From Zarea fungicola (lineage: Eukaryota; Ascomycota; Sordariomycetes; Hypocreales; Cordycipitaceae): a stretch of DNA of 51,210 nucleotides. This document shows, piece after piece, positions 31,425-41,567 of the stretch. Where the stretch lies: assembly GCA_900169235.1 (NCBI GenBank), contig FWCC01000061.1:1-51210 (forward strand). The letters are read 5' to 3'. The translations under genes and the position numbers were made by a program. The notes beneath the pieces were generated by a model. The model was not told the origin of the DNA, ran no database searches, and saw nothing but the letters and a program-made list of their open reading frames with translations. The stretch's first letter is position 1; each line of letters opens with the position of its first letter.

Positions 31425-32799
31425 ATGTCTCACGACCATCCCATCCACGCCACCTCCCCCCGGCCGCCTACGACCGAAGAGCATGTGCCATCGACATCAT
31501 CCTCCTCATACGCCGACGCCGCCTCCGCCGCCATGACCCGGCATCACCATCATCAAACCGACGCCTTGACGCCGCTCCAGAAATGGGCCGCCCGCGCCTC
31601 CGAGTCCCAGTTCAACGCCATTGCCGGAGCCCTCGGTGGTTTTACCTCGGGTGTCGTTACGTGCCCGCTCGACGTCATCAAGACCAAGCTCCAGGCACAG
31701 GGCGCCATCGCCGCCGCCAACAAGGTCGCCCCCCAGCGCGTCTACAGCGGTCTCATTGGCACCGCCAGCGTAATCTGGCGAGAAGAGGGCATCCGCGGCA
31801 TGTACCGTGGTCTCGGTCCCATTGTCCTCGGCTACCTACCCACCTGGGCCGTCTGGTTCACCGTCTACAATAAATCAAAGGTCTACCTGGCCGACTATCA
31901 CCGTAAGCACACACACAGACACATGTACATGTGCACTCCTGACTAAACTCTCTAACCTCGCCAATCTTGTAGACAATGTTCACATCATCAACTTCTGGTC
32001 CTCCATCATCGCCGGAGCCAGCAGCACCGTCGCCACCAACCCCATCTGGGTCATCAAAACCAGGCTCATGTCACAGAGCAACCCTCACGCACACCACCAC
32101 CACACCAACAGCCACTATGCACGCCCAGGCAACACACCCACCGTCCGTCCTACCCTGCAAACCCCCTGGCACTACCATTCCACCCTCGACGCCGCCCGCA
32201 AAATGTACTCCTCCGAGGGCCTCCTCTCCTTCTACTCGGGCCTCACCCCAGCCCTGCTCGGCCTCACCCACGTCGCCGTCCAGTTTCCCACCTATGAATA
32301 TCTAAAGACCAAGTTTACCGGACAAGGCATGGGCCAGGCCGAGGGTCCCGACCAGCAGGCCCACTGGTCCGGCATCCTCTCCGCCTCGATTCTCTCCAAG
32401 ATTCTCGCCAGCAGCGCCACCTATCCACACGAAGTCATTCGCACACGATTACAAACCCAGCGACGGCCTGTAGCCGGCGAGCAGTATCTCCAGGGGCTTG
32501 GAGCGGCACCAAACTCACAAGCATCACAAGCATCACAAGTCGGCGGCAACGGCAACGGCAACGGCACACGCAGCGCCACCTACATACCAAAATACAGAGG
32601 CATCGTCAACACCTTTCGCACCATATTACGAGAAGAAGGCTGGCGCGCCTTTTATGCCGGTCTCGGAACAAACATGATGCGCGCTGTCCCGGCTGCCACC
32701 GTCACCATGCTGACGTATGAATTTGCCATGCGCGAGCTTCGTCATGCGCGAGCACAGGGTCGTGCCGGTCTAGGACTGGGCATGGACGACCGGCGGTGA
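31425..32799 (+). CDS. Mitochondrial carrier, NAD+/pyrimidine-nucleotide type (434 aa, two exons)
   Basis: Exons 31425-31902 and 31973-32799. Three mitochondrial carrier repeats with signature motifs: CPLDVIKTKLQAQG, NPIWVIKTRLM and YPHEVIRTRLQTQ, each followed by a GxxxxYxG-type block (EEGIRGMYRGLGPIVLGYLP, EGLLSFYSGLTPALLGLTHV, EEGWRAFYAGLGTNMMRAVP). The substrate-contact features GFTSGVVTCPLD and NPIWVIKTRLM resemble the yeast Ndt1/Ndt2 (Yia6/Yea6) NAD+ carriers; Rim2-like pyrimidine or Flx1-like FAD carriers are the alternatives. The N-terminus is long and Ser/His-rich, and a His-rich insertion (HAHHHHTNSHYARPG) sits in the matrix loop of repeat 2. Inner mitochondrial membrane. Confidence 0.88.
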
Positions 32800-33364
32800 A
32801 CGTCCTGAAGTCATGAACGTCACAAACGTAATAAACGTCATGGAACACAAGGAAAGGGTGGCCAATTAAAAAAAAATTGGCCAGAGTTTCCTAATTATAC
32901 CCTCTTCTCTCTCAACAAATGGTGGTGGTTGTCGCTTGTACTCATAAAAGGGCTGCATTTCTTACTTTTCGTCTTTTTGGCTTCATGAATGGAGGGGCAT
33001 TACTGACATTTACGGAAATCTTTCTTTATCCTCTGGCATTGCTTTTTTTTCTTTTTCTACTTTGTACAGAGTAGTCGCCGTCTCTATTGCGATGATTCTT
33101 CATGTATATAAATTGCACAATAAAAATTGTAAAAATAATTTTGAATCCGCCTGTCTATAGTACATTTGTCATTGCCTCTAATAATCCCCGAGATGGATTT
33201 ATACAGAATTTGGCCCTTTACCCTCGCCGCTGTCAGTCAAGTTAGCAATTTGAGTCCCGGGTACCACCAGTTTGGCAGCAGGAATATCTTTGTACCGTTT
33301 GATTTCGCGCAGATCGAATTGACGATCTGGTATATCTTGATTATCCCGTCCATCAGCTTTCAAT
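32800..33364. other. Intergenic / possible 3' exon of the small gene at 33365
   Basis: Contains the 3' end of the carrier gene. On the minus strand at 33200-33365 there is an open frame with ELKADGRDNQDIPDRQFDL and IKRYKDIPAAKLVVPG, which looks coding and may belong to the small gene to its right, but no normal-length intron links them. Confidence 0.35.
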
Positions 33365-33573
33365 TCAAGAATCATGCATGACTAAAAGGGGTAGAGCATA
33401 CACAAAGAGGATGCTGGCCATGGCAAATGCCGCCGCCGGAGCCATGAATTTCTGACAGAAAATGAAATGAACTGGTTAGTTTTTCTTCTTTTCGGTTTGA
33501 TTCGTCTTTCTACTCCTTCTTCTTGCTACTTCTTCTTGCGTGTGGGCTGGATGCTTCTTACTCGTGGATCCAT
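33365..33573 (-). CDS. Tiny conserved-looking membrane-anchor gene (5' part)
   Basis: Exon 1 is 33573-33562 (MDPR) with donor GTAAGA; after a 110-bp intron with CTAACCAG and acceptor TTCTGTCAG, exon 2 starts at 33451 with KFMAPAAAFAMASILFVY, one predicted membrane segment. Similar short fungal proteins begin with the same KFMAP...FVY anchor followed by a charged tail. Read straight on, the frame ends after 32 residues at 33365. A charged tail-like frame follows immediately downstream in another phase, so a small frameshift, a sequencing error or an unseen intron is possible. Function unknown. Confidence 0.4.
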
Positions 33574-34655
33574 CCCTGCAGACTGGCCCAAACCCTCTAG
33601 ATTGGCCAGGGAGGGTTGAAACCCTCAATGCGAAAGCGGAGGTTTATATTGTGGCGAAAAGAGAAGAATTACCAGACGAAGATGGATGCACGCGGATGAC
33701 GATGGAATGAGCTCGTATCTTGCAAGGTAGAGTGTCGGCCAGCGGTATTTTCAAAGTCACCTACCCTGCACGGACAAGCCAGACTACTCGTTTACTTTGC
33801 TTTTGCCAGGGACGTATAGATTTGGGAGAAAGATAGAAATAATATATAATATAATATAAAATACAGCCGTTTAACTTGTATTCCTTCTCATCACTGTACT
33901 CTGCTCATCATCTGCTTTAATGACCATACTTTGTTGTGTTCGGCGTCTCTTCTGCCATGTCAATAATCGGTGGCGACGGAGCGGAATAATAGCTTACCGG
34001 TAAAGCCACACTGTGGCGCTACAGGTCGACCTACTGCCCCCGACCCTACCCAGTAGTGTAAGCTACATTGCTCATGATTTCGCTCAACGGTTTTGAGCAT
34101 CAAGACATCCTGGCCCGAGCTGGAGTAGCTGCGAGCAGCCTTCATCTCGGCAACGGCACATGATCAGGAGTACACGCCGGTATGGGCAAACCGACATTTC
34201 AAACCACACCTCCAACTGCAAGGCGGTAAGCAAACATGACAAAACGGGCGGAACTGAGTCATAACTAAAGCAGGAACTGAGTCGCTGCGGCGGCAAGAAT
34301 ATTCCCAAGGATTAAACAATATAAAAGGGGCTGAAGAGCAATCAGAAATTCCAAATACTGACCACTTGCTTCCCAACCTCATTCTCCTTCATGCAACCTT
34401 CTCCCTCCCTGAAGTCCGTTTCACCCTACCGATGACCTCAAACTAATACTAGTTCAGTTCAGTATAAGAGGAGCCACTGATTTACTCTGTGCGACTTTTC
34501 CGCACGCCGTTGCATCAAAGATGGCTCTCAGCGCAGGCCTTTGAATTCGGTTTCTGCTGTATATCTCATCATAAAACGCCTGAAAACAACTACACCCGCG
34601 GTTTTAGACAGTTTGAATCAAGTTCAAGATTCCATACCAGCTCTCATCAGATGCT
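33574..34655. other. Gene-less region with an orphan TATA-like element
   Basis: AT-rich tract at 33838-33862. At 34320-34327 a strong TATAAAAG is followed by normal-looking leader sequence, but the first ATG downstream (34520) is followed within seven codons by a stop. No gene called. Confidence 0.4.
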
Positions 34656-35528
34656 CTAAAATATATGACCTCTACGAGCTGTACGCATCCATACAAATTG
34701 AGTCGGATACTCCTCAAGCACCTGCGCCAGATAATGGTGCCAGTCATCAATTGAGTGCACCGCCCCCGCGGTCGCCATTGCATATTCCCAGTACATGGGA
34801 TACCAGCCCGCCATGTCCCAGCTAACTAGAACCAGCGTCCCATCACTCTTGCGCACAACATGCGTCTTCCCCAGGGCGCCAAAGCTAAAGACCGGCGTAG
34901 GGTCGGCCTCTAGCGCCTTTGGCATCATACGACGAAAAAAGGCAGCCCTGTGTTCGTTGTTGATGTTCCAGATCGTCCTCCGCACGAGCGCCTCGACGAA
35001 ATCAGCGCCCGAATCGAATGGGCCGCTAAGCTCCCTGGTGGAGGCGGAACCCTTGCCCTCGGGCAGGAAGATGCTGTTCCTCAGCGGCCGCCGGCCCACG
35101 GCGCCAAAGTACCCCGGCGCGGGGATGGCGTGCAGCAGGTCCATGTACGTGCGCAGCTGGCTGGCGATGAGGCCCTTGTCCCTGGCCGTCAGGCCCGGCC
35201 AGAGCTCCTTGAGCGTCTGGCCCTCAATGTACTCCATGACAATGACGTTGTCCCTGTGATTCTCATCCACGATGATTGGGTACATGGCGTACACCTCTGG
35301 CGCGCGGACGGCGGACTGCTGGAGGACCTGCTTGACGAAGATCATGCTCTCCCCTTCTCTGAGGCTGACTTCTGGGCCGTACTTGACAAGATACGGGCCG
35401 ACACGCACGATTCGATGGCAAATGGATGGGAATTCCTCCTTTGCGTTGCGAATCTGTCTCTCAGTAGGGAGGGGAGCGGGGAGCAGCTCCTTGGGCGCCA
35501 AGTACGGTGCTTTTATAGTGATATCCAT
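34656..35528 (-). CDS. APH-like (aminoglycoside phosphotransferase fold) protein, probable pseudoenzyme (290 aa)
   Basis: Single exon. The fold is recognisable from VRVGPYLVKYGPEVSLREGE (nucleotide-binding lobe), VIVMEYIEGQTLKELWPGL (hinge, typical of fungal APH-family proteins), LRTYMDLLHAIPAPGYFGAV and the C-terminal MAGWYPMYWEYA. In active relatives the catalytic loop reads H-x-D-x4-N and the metal-binding motif is (I/V)-D-W-E. Here these positions read PVFSFGALGKTHVV and LVSWDMAG, so the catalytic His/Asp and Asn are missing and the metal Asp appears lost. It may be a non-catalytic binding protein or a young pseudogene with an intact frame. Fungi carry many APH-like genes of unknown substrate. 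Confidence 0.75.
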   Translation of the reverse strand: MDITIKAPYLAPKELLPAPLPTERQIRNAKEEFPSICHRIVRVGPYLVKYGPEVSLREGESMIFVKQVLQQSAVRAPEVYAMYPIIVDENHRDNVIVMEYIEGQTLKELWPGLTARDKGLIASQLRTYMDLLHAIPAPGYFGAVGRRPLRNSIFLPEGKGSASTRELSGPFDSGADFVEALVRRTIWNINNEHRAAFFRRMMPKALEADPTPVFSFGALGKTHVVRKSDGTLVLVSWDMAGWYPMYWEYAMATAGAVHSIDDWHHYLAQVLEEYPTQFVWMRTARRGHIF

Positions 35529-36234
35529 GATACGCTTGTAATCTGATGACTGGCCTGCCTCGATGTCGTATGCAGAACAAATTACTGTCTTTGGTCTTTT
35601 TGAGCGTCTGCTTGTGCAAAAGAAACCCCCCCCCGGTAAATTGTGACGAGCGTTTGAAACAAGAATGAAAGTGCTGCAGCGTGCGCCTTTTTATCAGCCG
35701 TTTGCATGAGTAACAGAACAAGTTGGGACAATGCCATAGTTTCGTAACATCACCTGCGGGCGAAGAAAAAGCGACAAAGGGCCAGGTGTCAAGGCGACCA
35801 TAAGCCAAAGACACAAAGACACAAAGACACAAAGACACAAAGCAACAAATGGCCAGGTGACGAAGTGACCATGTGACAAAGAAACAAAGCAACAAGGCGG
35901 CAACACGGCAGAGTAAGCAGGCGACGAAGCAATGTAGTGATAAAGTGGTAATGGCAAAGAAATAAAACCAGATAAAAATAAATAAAAATAAATAAACATA
36001 TTAACAGAGTAATCAGGCACAATGAGGACATGCCATAGCATACGACTAACAAACCGAATCTCAAGTGGAAGTCAGGGTGCAGCGGCCATAGAGACATACG
36101 GTCCAGCCCTACAAGCACCTCAGACTACCCACAAAATATGCTATGTAACCACTAAACACATAATGGCAATAATAAGTACCGACGAGCAACGCTTAAACCA
36201 AATCATGTCTGTCGCCAGCGAGCATACAGAGCGC
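35529..36234. other. Intergenic with octamer microsatellite
   Basis: Includes a C9 tract near 35626 and purine-rich simple sequence from 35760 to 36000. No gene recognised. Confidence 0.5.
35806..35842. repeat. (GACACAAA)n microsatellite
   Basis: More than four tandem copies of the octamer, flanked by looser A/C/G-rich sequence extending to about 35900. Confidence 0.9.
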
Positions 36235-36715
36235 TTATACGTTAAAACCAGTCAGACTGCCTGTACTGGTTCCCTGATGCCCTGTCTGGCGCAGCCCCAG
36301 CTTCGTCACGTAATAATTCCCAGCCTTTGGCGTGACGTGAGGAAGACCGTGGTGGTTTCCTAGGGGAGTCTGGAGCGACTGGGCATGGCTAGCATGGACA
36401 AACTTGCGGATCACAGGCGTCACCATTTCGCTTGTAAAAGGGAAGACAGCGTTTGATCCACTAGCGCCGGCAGTTGCCTTCAGGTTGACGGTAATCGCGG
36501 TTATTGATATTTCAGACCCTGTTTCTGAAATGGACCAGGTCTCAGATATGCGAGAGCAAGGCCAGGCAGCATTGGTTGCCCTTGAAGATGACTACAATAT
36601 CGATCTTCTGCGAATCTTTGTCCGTTCCCTGCCATAAGTCAGATGGTTCGAAATGGCGTCTGATACGTCGATTTCCAGAGACTGCCCCAGTCCATTCTGT
36701 GGCCGCAAACTTTAC
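36235..36715 (-). pseudogene. Possible decayed coding sequence, family unknown
   Basis: A minus-strand frame ends at 36235 and reads back through NHHGLPHVTPKAGNYYVTKL, ISITAITVNLKATAG and ETWSISETGS to a single in-frame TAG (about 36595), beyond which the same frame continues coherently (SLEIDVSDAISNHLTYG). One stop in an otherwise coding-like frame suggests a C to T change in a CAG codon, but I recognise no family. Confidence 0.3.
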
Positions 36716-37280
36716 CGTTGATATGGTTGAGATGTGCCCAAGACAATCATATTTCTTAGGGTTCAGACTGGTAGGGTGTATACCCTGGAAAACTGCTATT
36801 GCACCGTTTTATTAGGCTATGTCTCACTTGTCGTCGTATCTTGCCTACTGGTAAGTTGCACCATACCCGCATTTCTTTCAGCTTGTGTCTTGCTACTCCT
36901 TTAATAGAGGCGATATGTATTCACGTTAAAGTCTCACTGATATTTCCACACATAAACTACCCCCAGGCCCTCCAACCCCAAGACGGGTGAAGGGCTCAAC
37001 ACTACATATTGTCTCTCCACGTCCTTACTTGTTCCACACAACTAGTCAACTAGTCAACTAAATTTATATTAATACAGCTAAATGCACGAAAAGTGTTTAG
37101 AACATGGTTTCAGATTTGCGGTGAAATCAACTCAAGCAAGACATGAATCATAACACCGCGCAACAGTGCAACACGTTCGGTAAATAGAGAGTATATCAGG
37201 GGTGATGCAGCTCCCATCGACAGAGAGTAATAGCAGCTTAACTTCTATTCTCATATAACTACTTTCCATGCTCTTGCAGA
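36716..37280. other. Intergenic
   Basis: Upstream region of the secreted protein gene at 37281. No gene or repeat recognised; contains ACTAGTCAACTAGTCAACTA short repeats at 37040-37060. Confidence 0.4.
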
Positions 37281-37918
37281 ATGCTCACCCGAATTACTTC
37301 CCTTGCACTGTTTGCACTTGCTAGCTTTCTTTCAGTAGGCTTAGCAGCTCCCCAGGTAGACAACATCCTCATCGGTTTCCGATCCGTTCCCAAGGCTGAT
37401 GCAGACCAATATAATAAAGACGGGACAATCAAGGGAAGGCCTGGCGGCAAATCTGGACAAGTCGGCAATGGTCTCTATCTGAGCCAAGGTCCGCGTGACC
37501 AGCCAGGGCCTTAGTAAGTGACTAATTAGCATCTGACGTGCTCTTGAGAACTGACGACTTCCTTAGCTTGTGCTATGTGTTTGCTGATCAAAGCAAGTTT
37601 AACAAGGCACAGAAAATTTGGATTCCGGAGCACTCTGAATTTGATGGAAAGCCGGCCCTCTGGTATAACGGAGCAAACATAGACGCGTACATTAAGCAGT
37701 ACAAACTTCAACCTGCAGGAACAATACGCTTTGCTCCAACAGCTGGAACGCAGGGTGCAATGCTTCTGGCGATTCCTCCAGCCCTCCTTGGCTCTGCCCC
37801 TTTAGGAATTCAAGTCAGGTGCGAGGTCAAACCGACAGATCCAAGGAAACTTCCAAGTTCCTTGAATTATCCTAATCTATCGAGGGAATGGAGCATCAGT
37901 GGAGTAAGCCCCCAGTAA
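37281..37918 (+). CDS. Secreted protein resembling the enterotoxin-A/ADP-ribosyltransferase-like fold (194 aa, two exons)
   Basis: Exons 37281-37513 and 37567-37918; the 53-bp intron ends CTTCCTTAG. The signal peptide is MLTRITSLALFALASFLSVG, cleaved near LAAPQ. The mature N-terminus reads ILIGFRSVPKADADQYNKDG, then a Gly-rich stretch and GQVGNGLYLSQGP, followed by YLCYVFADQSKF. An Arg near the first strand and a later G-x-G-x-Y-x-S block recall secreted fungal proteins of the heat-labile-enterotoxin-A-like ADP-ribosyltransferase family. I do not see a certain catalytic E-x-E or Glu motif, so activity is doubtful and the assignment is tentative. Only two Cys in the mature protein. Secreted; target unknown. 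Confidence 0.6.
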
Positions 37919-38634
37919 AGCGTTTGTGCGGGTGATGTTTGCCTTAGTCTTACGACAATGGGGTTGCTAGGTTATTTAAGGCATAACACCCTCAATTGAT
38001 AATAAAATACATGTTGACTGGCTATTGATGTCATGAAGACACGGCAGGTGATCATGTAGCAGTGAGGGCATTAGGCAGGATTTGTTAGCCGTCCGGAAGG
38101 AGCACGCTTCACATGTGTCCGGTCAATGCGTGGTTTCAGTAACGATAATGGCCGTTTCCTGCTAGAAATGTAATAGTTTTTAGAAACCCTTAATTTAGCT
38201 GGCCTTTAGGTTATATAACCATGGTTGCCACTCCATTCGTCGCTTTTTCGATGTTTTCATCGTGAACGACTTTGAAAAACACTTGGCTTCCGAACGTCGG
38301 GAACATCTACTGTAAGTAATGGGAAATAAACCGTAAAAAGGAAGAAAAAAAACGATAAATACCCAGTTCACTTTTGCAAACTGGCTTCTAGCACTCACAA
38401 GGGTTTTCCATAGACGGCTGCTTCCAACTGCCCATTCGATCCCAATCTCGGCCCACAATCTATCTACTGCGAATAGATATGCTTCGATACCTACATTCAA
38501 CGTTTTATTTTCTTTGGGCAGTTGTGCTGTGATTTGCACATTTGGTGAATTCCATGAAGAGACTTCTCAACAACCCACCACCCATCTTTACCAACACGAA
38601 AAACGCTCTCCAATGGCTCAATCTTCTCCGCCCG
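37919..38634. other. Intergenic
   Basis: No supported gene. Minus-strand frames here have no recognisable features. Confidence 0.35.
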
Positions 38635-38847
38635 TCACACAACGTGTATTTGGCCGCTTTCATTGGTCAGAGTGAGGAGCATCACCGTGCGATCTTTGTC
38701 GACCGTGCGATCTTTGTCGAAACAGAGACCAGTGGCCATGGCATCCTTTTCCCGGTCAAGGGGACTATTCAAAAAGGCATGGCGCTCGAAATATTGGTAG
38801 CTCCAGAGAAACACCGCCCAAGACATATTTTCCCCGCAATTATTTGA
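38635..38847 (+). pseudogene. Fragment of a small hypocrealean-type uncharacterised protein
   Basis: The frame encodes SHNVYLAAFIGQSEEHHRAI, then a duplicated FVDRAIFVE, then GHGILFPVKGTIQKGMALEI. This resembles short fungal proteins that begin with M-x-x-x-V-Y-L-A-A-F and contain HHAIFVE and G-x-I-Q-x-G-M. The expected initiator is not an ATG here (CCG before TCA CAC) and the C-terminal half is missing, so it is likely a truncated copy. An in-frame ATG at 38542 could give a 101-aa product with an unrelated leader. Confidence 0.4.
38686..38720. repeat. 18-bp direct tandem duplication inside the fragment
   Basis: CGTGCGATCTTTGTCGA occurs twice with an 18-bp period, giving RAIFVD then RAIFVE. 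Confidence 0.95.
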
Positions 38848-39474
38848 AAGCGCAGCTGTGGCTCAATAAACTACAAGTAATAATGGAAATTTTAAGAAAG
38901 AAGGAGAATTTGTAATAAAGAAGGGGAGTTTAGCTACGATGACGACAGCGGTCATGCATAAGCGAATCGGAACCAACACGGCGTTTGGCAAGTCAGAGCA
39001 TAATACACCACAGATCAACTCTCGATTAAAGGCACGCAAGGTTCCAGTGTCTCGGAGTACAAGGGATTCAAAACCGTAAACTCCGGTGTTTTACTTATGC
39101 TCTGTAGCATGGCTACTCTTCCTGATTACAAACAGGAAGACTGAAGCAACGAGAGTGACATTCTGGACGCACGTGTGTGGAGTATATGTGGGGTAAGGTG
39201 AGCTTATTTAAGTTATCCATTAAATGATTTACGGTGTGTTTGTAAGCACACGCGCCGTGTGCAAAGAAATGCCATGTTGAGGCCGGGATCACTAATCATT
39301 AATCCTGGCCACAACGGTCTTGTAAGCTTAAAACGACTGCTTAAAAATCGTATGCACAAGAGGATAGACGAACCGTAAGCGAGGAAATATCTGACTTTTG
39401 CGGGACTTTGTAAAGAAAGTGCCGATTCACTACTTTCGTGGGGACTTGCATACGATTCGAGGTGTAGTTGTATG
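38848..39474. other. Intergenic
   Basis: A/G-rich 38870-38940, otherwise unremarkable; contains the promoter of the MBL-fold gene at its right end. Confidence 0.4.
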
Positions 39475-39483
39475 TATATAAAG
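39475..39483 (+). promoter_or_regulatory. TATA box of the MBL-fold gene
   Basis: TATATAAAG about 92 bp before the ATG at 39575, followed by a short A/C-rich leader. Confidence 0.5.
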
Positions 39484-39574
39484 GCAATTGGACCAACACT
39501 ACCTGAGCAATAAATGAAACAAGTTCTCAACATCATTATCGACTATTTTTGAACAATATAATACGCAATTCACT

Positions 39575-40504
39575 ATGCTTTTTACAAGAATACTTCCATT
39601 TCTGGCAGCATGCGTCTCTTCGCAAAGCTACGATTCCGAAAAACATGGGAGTCGCCAACTTCATTTCGACGTCTACCACGCCGCCGCAAACAAAGTTCAC
39701 TACCAAAACACTACGAATCTCGAGTTCTCGCCCACTTCATTCACTCTGATTCACGGCGCCAGCGAAGCAGCTCTTGTTGACGTGCCAGCCACAATCACCC
39801 AGTCCCACGAGCTGGCAGACTGGGTCGCGCGGAAGCTCTGCGGCAAGAGGCTGAGCTACATCTACATCACACACGGGCACGGCGACCACTTCATGGGAGC
39901 CAACATCCTGCGACAGCGGTTCCCCGGCGTCCAGCTCTACGCTACACCGGGCACGATTTCGCACATTGTACCCTATCTGGACCCCGGCTTCATCGCCTTT
40001 TACTGGGACTCTCTGCTGCCCGGCCTCACGGCCAACGTCACGGGCTTGCAGTTTTCGCCGCTCTACGGCTCGCTGCGCCTGGAGGGACATGAGCTGCGCC
40101 CAGTCGAGGTGGGCCAGGGCGACATCATGAATGCGACTGTCCTTTACGTGCCCGACCTGAGCCTTGTCGTGGCTGGCGATGTCGTGTACGGAAACTGCCA
40201 TCAGATGTTTGAGGAGACAACCACGCCGGCTCTGCAGGATGCATGGATCCGCGCCCTTGATGCGATTGAGGCTCTGCGGCCAAAGGTTGTCGTCCCCGGG
40301 CATATGCAGGCCAACGACGGATACGGGCTGGATCATTTATCTAGCACAAGGCTATACATCCGTCAGTGGAAGGCAGCTATGGGAAGGGCCAAAGTCTGGC
40401 AAGACGTGGAAAACACGATGAAGAGGCTCTATCCGAATAGAGTTGGTTCTTGGATCTTGCGCGTCAGTGCGCAGACGCCATTCCACGCCGATTTTAATAA
40501 TTAG
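39575..40504 (+). CDS. Secreted metallo-beta-lactamase-fold protein with an altered metal site (309 aa)
   Basis: Single exon. Signal peptide MLFTRILPFLAACVSSQS. The MBL core motif is YITHGHGDHFMGAN (His100, His102, Asp104, His105). Later ligands are AGDVVYG (Asp202) and VVPGHMQAN (His243). Where this family normally has G-H-x-D before the beta strand, the protein reads EVGQGDIMNATVLYVPD, so the third site-1 His is Gln181. Related fungal proteins of about 300 aa are hydrolases of unknown substrate near secondary metabolite or detoxification genes. With one ligand changed, site 1 would be weakened while site 2 (Asp104, His105, Asp202, His243) is kept. Several N-glycosylation sequons (NTT, NVT, NAT). 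Confidence 0.85.
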   Translation: MLFTRILPFLAACVSSQSYDSEKHGSRQLHFDVYHAAANKVHYQNTTNLEFSPTSFTLIHGASEAALVDVPATITQSHELADWVARKLCGKRLSYIYITHGHGDHFMGANILRQRFPGVQLYATPGTISHIVPYLDPGFIAFYWDSLLPGLTANVTGLQFSPLYGSLRLEGHELRPVEVGQGDIMNATVLYVPDLSLVVAGDVVYGNCHQMFEETTTPALQDAWIRALDAIEALRPKVVVPGHMQANDGYGLDHLSSTRLYIRQWKAAMGRAKVWQDVENTMKRLYPNRVGSWILRVSAQTPFHADFNN

Positions 40505-41118
40505 TTATGAATTACTTCATAATGGACCTCTTATTCCTTATTAAAGCAAGCCATAGTAAACATTTCCATTGCAAAGGCAACTCATGTTAAAGGTGTGAGC
40601 TGATAATGGCAGTATTCGACTGACGAGAGGCCAGACCCGCGATAGGGCTCTGGCTTTCATCTTATTTTGGGAACTGTCAGTCTTGGGACTGGTGTAGTTG
40701 TCGAGGCTGAGAAGCAAGGGATATCCATTTGTTAGATTGAGACTCGAATACGCTGATACGAGGTGCTAGTTGCATGGGTCCCATGTAAAGGTGTTTTCCT
40801 GGCGAAATCAGACCTTGTCCTATTGAGAACAAATCCTGAGGTGCAGCTTAGAGTTCGTGCCCAGAACGACAACATGCGCGGCTAGGGAAACTAACACTAA
40901 CTTAAGGGGAGTTTTTTAATATTTAGCACAATGGAGTATAGTCAATTTAGTCATTAATGAGAACTAGGTAAAGTGGAATTAAGTTTATTGAAGAGGCGCT
41001 AGCTAGGTATGTGGAAGTGTCGGTATTCAATGAGGTAGATATATGTGTATTGTCTAACTACCCATTTAGGGGCTATAGGGTACCATTATAGGTACCCTCT
41101 ATAGTAGGGTGTGTAAAT
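40505..41118. other. Gene-less AT-rich stretch with a palindrome
   Basis: No gene. At about 41072-41105 an imperfect hairpin reads CTATAGGGTACC..ATTATA..GGTACCCTCTATAG, just left of the LTR-like element. Confidence 0.5.
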
Positions 41119-41280
41119 TGTCACGGTCGGTGCCTACTGGATCGTCTCAGTGAGGATGACTAGAAATTGCCTATATTTGCTTAAGGAGAAGAAGGATCTA
41201 ACTAGCTATGAGGTCACTATGAGTTCCTATAGGGGTAGCTGTGAGATCCCTGTTGGCTCNNCAGGCCTGGGCCTGTGACA
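41119..41280. mobile_element. Solo-LTR-like relic with an assembly gap
   Basis: Begins TGTCACGGTCGGTGCC and ends GGCCTGGGCCTGTGACA, so it has the TG..CA ends and TGTCAC/GTGACA inverted termini common in fungal gypsy-type LTRs. Two N at 41260-41261 mean its length is uncertain. No matching 5-bp target duplication and no second LTR were found. Confidence 0.55.
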
Positions 41281-41567
41281 AATAGAACCTAATTTAACCC
41301 GCCTGACTGCTCCCTGTCCTACCTGCTGTTCTGCTAACCCTAATAGTATCTGCCATTAGGTTGCGTCGGATGTAGACCATAGGCAGCAAGCTACCTATGG
41401 CACTTTTGGTCTCGAGGCAGGAAGCTAGCTAATTGGTTCGTTTTTTTGTATTATGGCGACACATTGACATTGCCATCTGCCTTACTGTATGCACCGCCAT
41501 TGTTTGTTGTTCGTTCTGTCTAACCGCAATCCAGTGAGCAGGAAGGCGAGCGTTTCTTGCATAGCGC

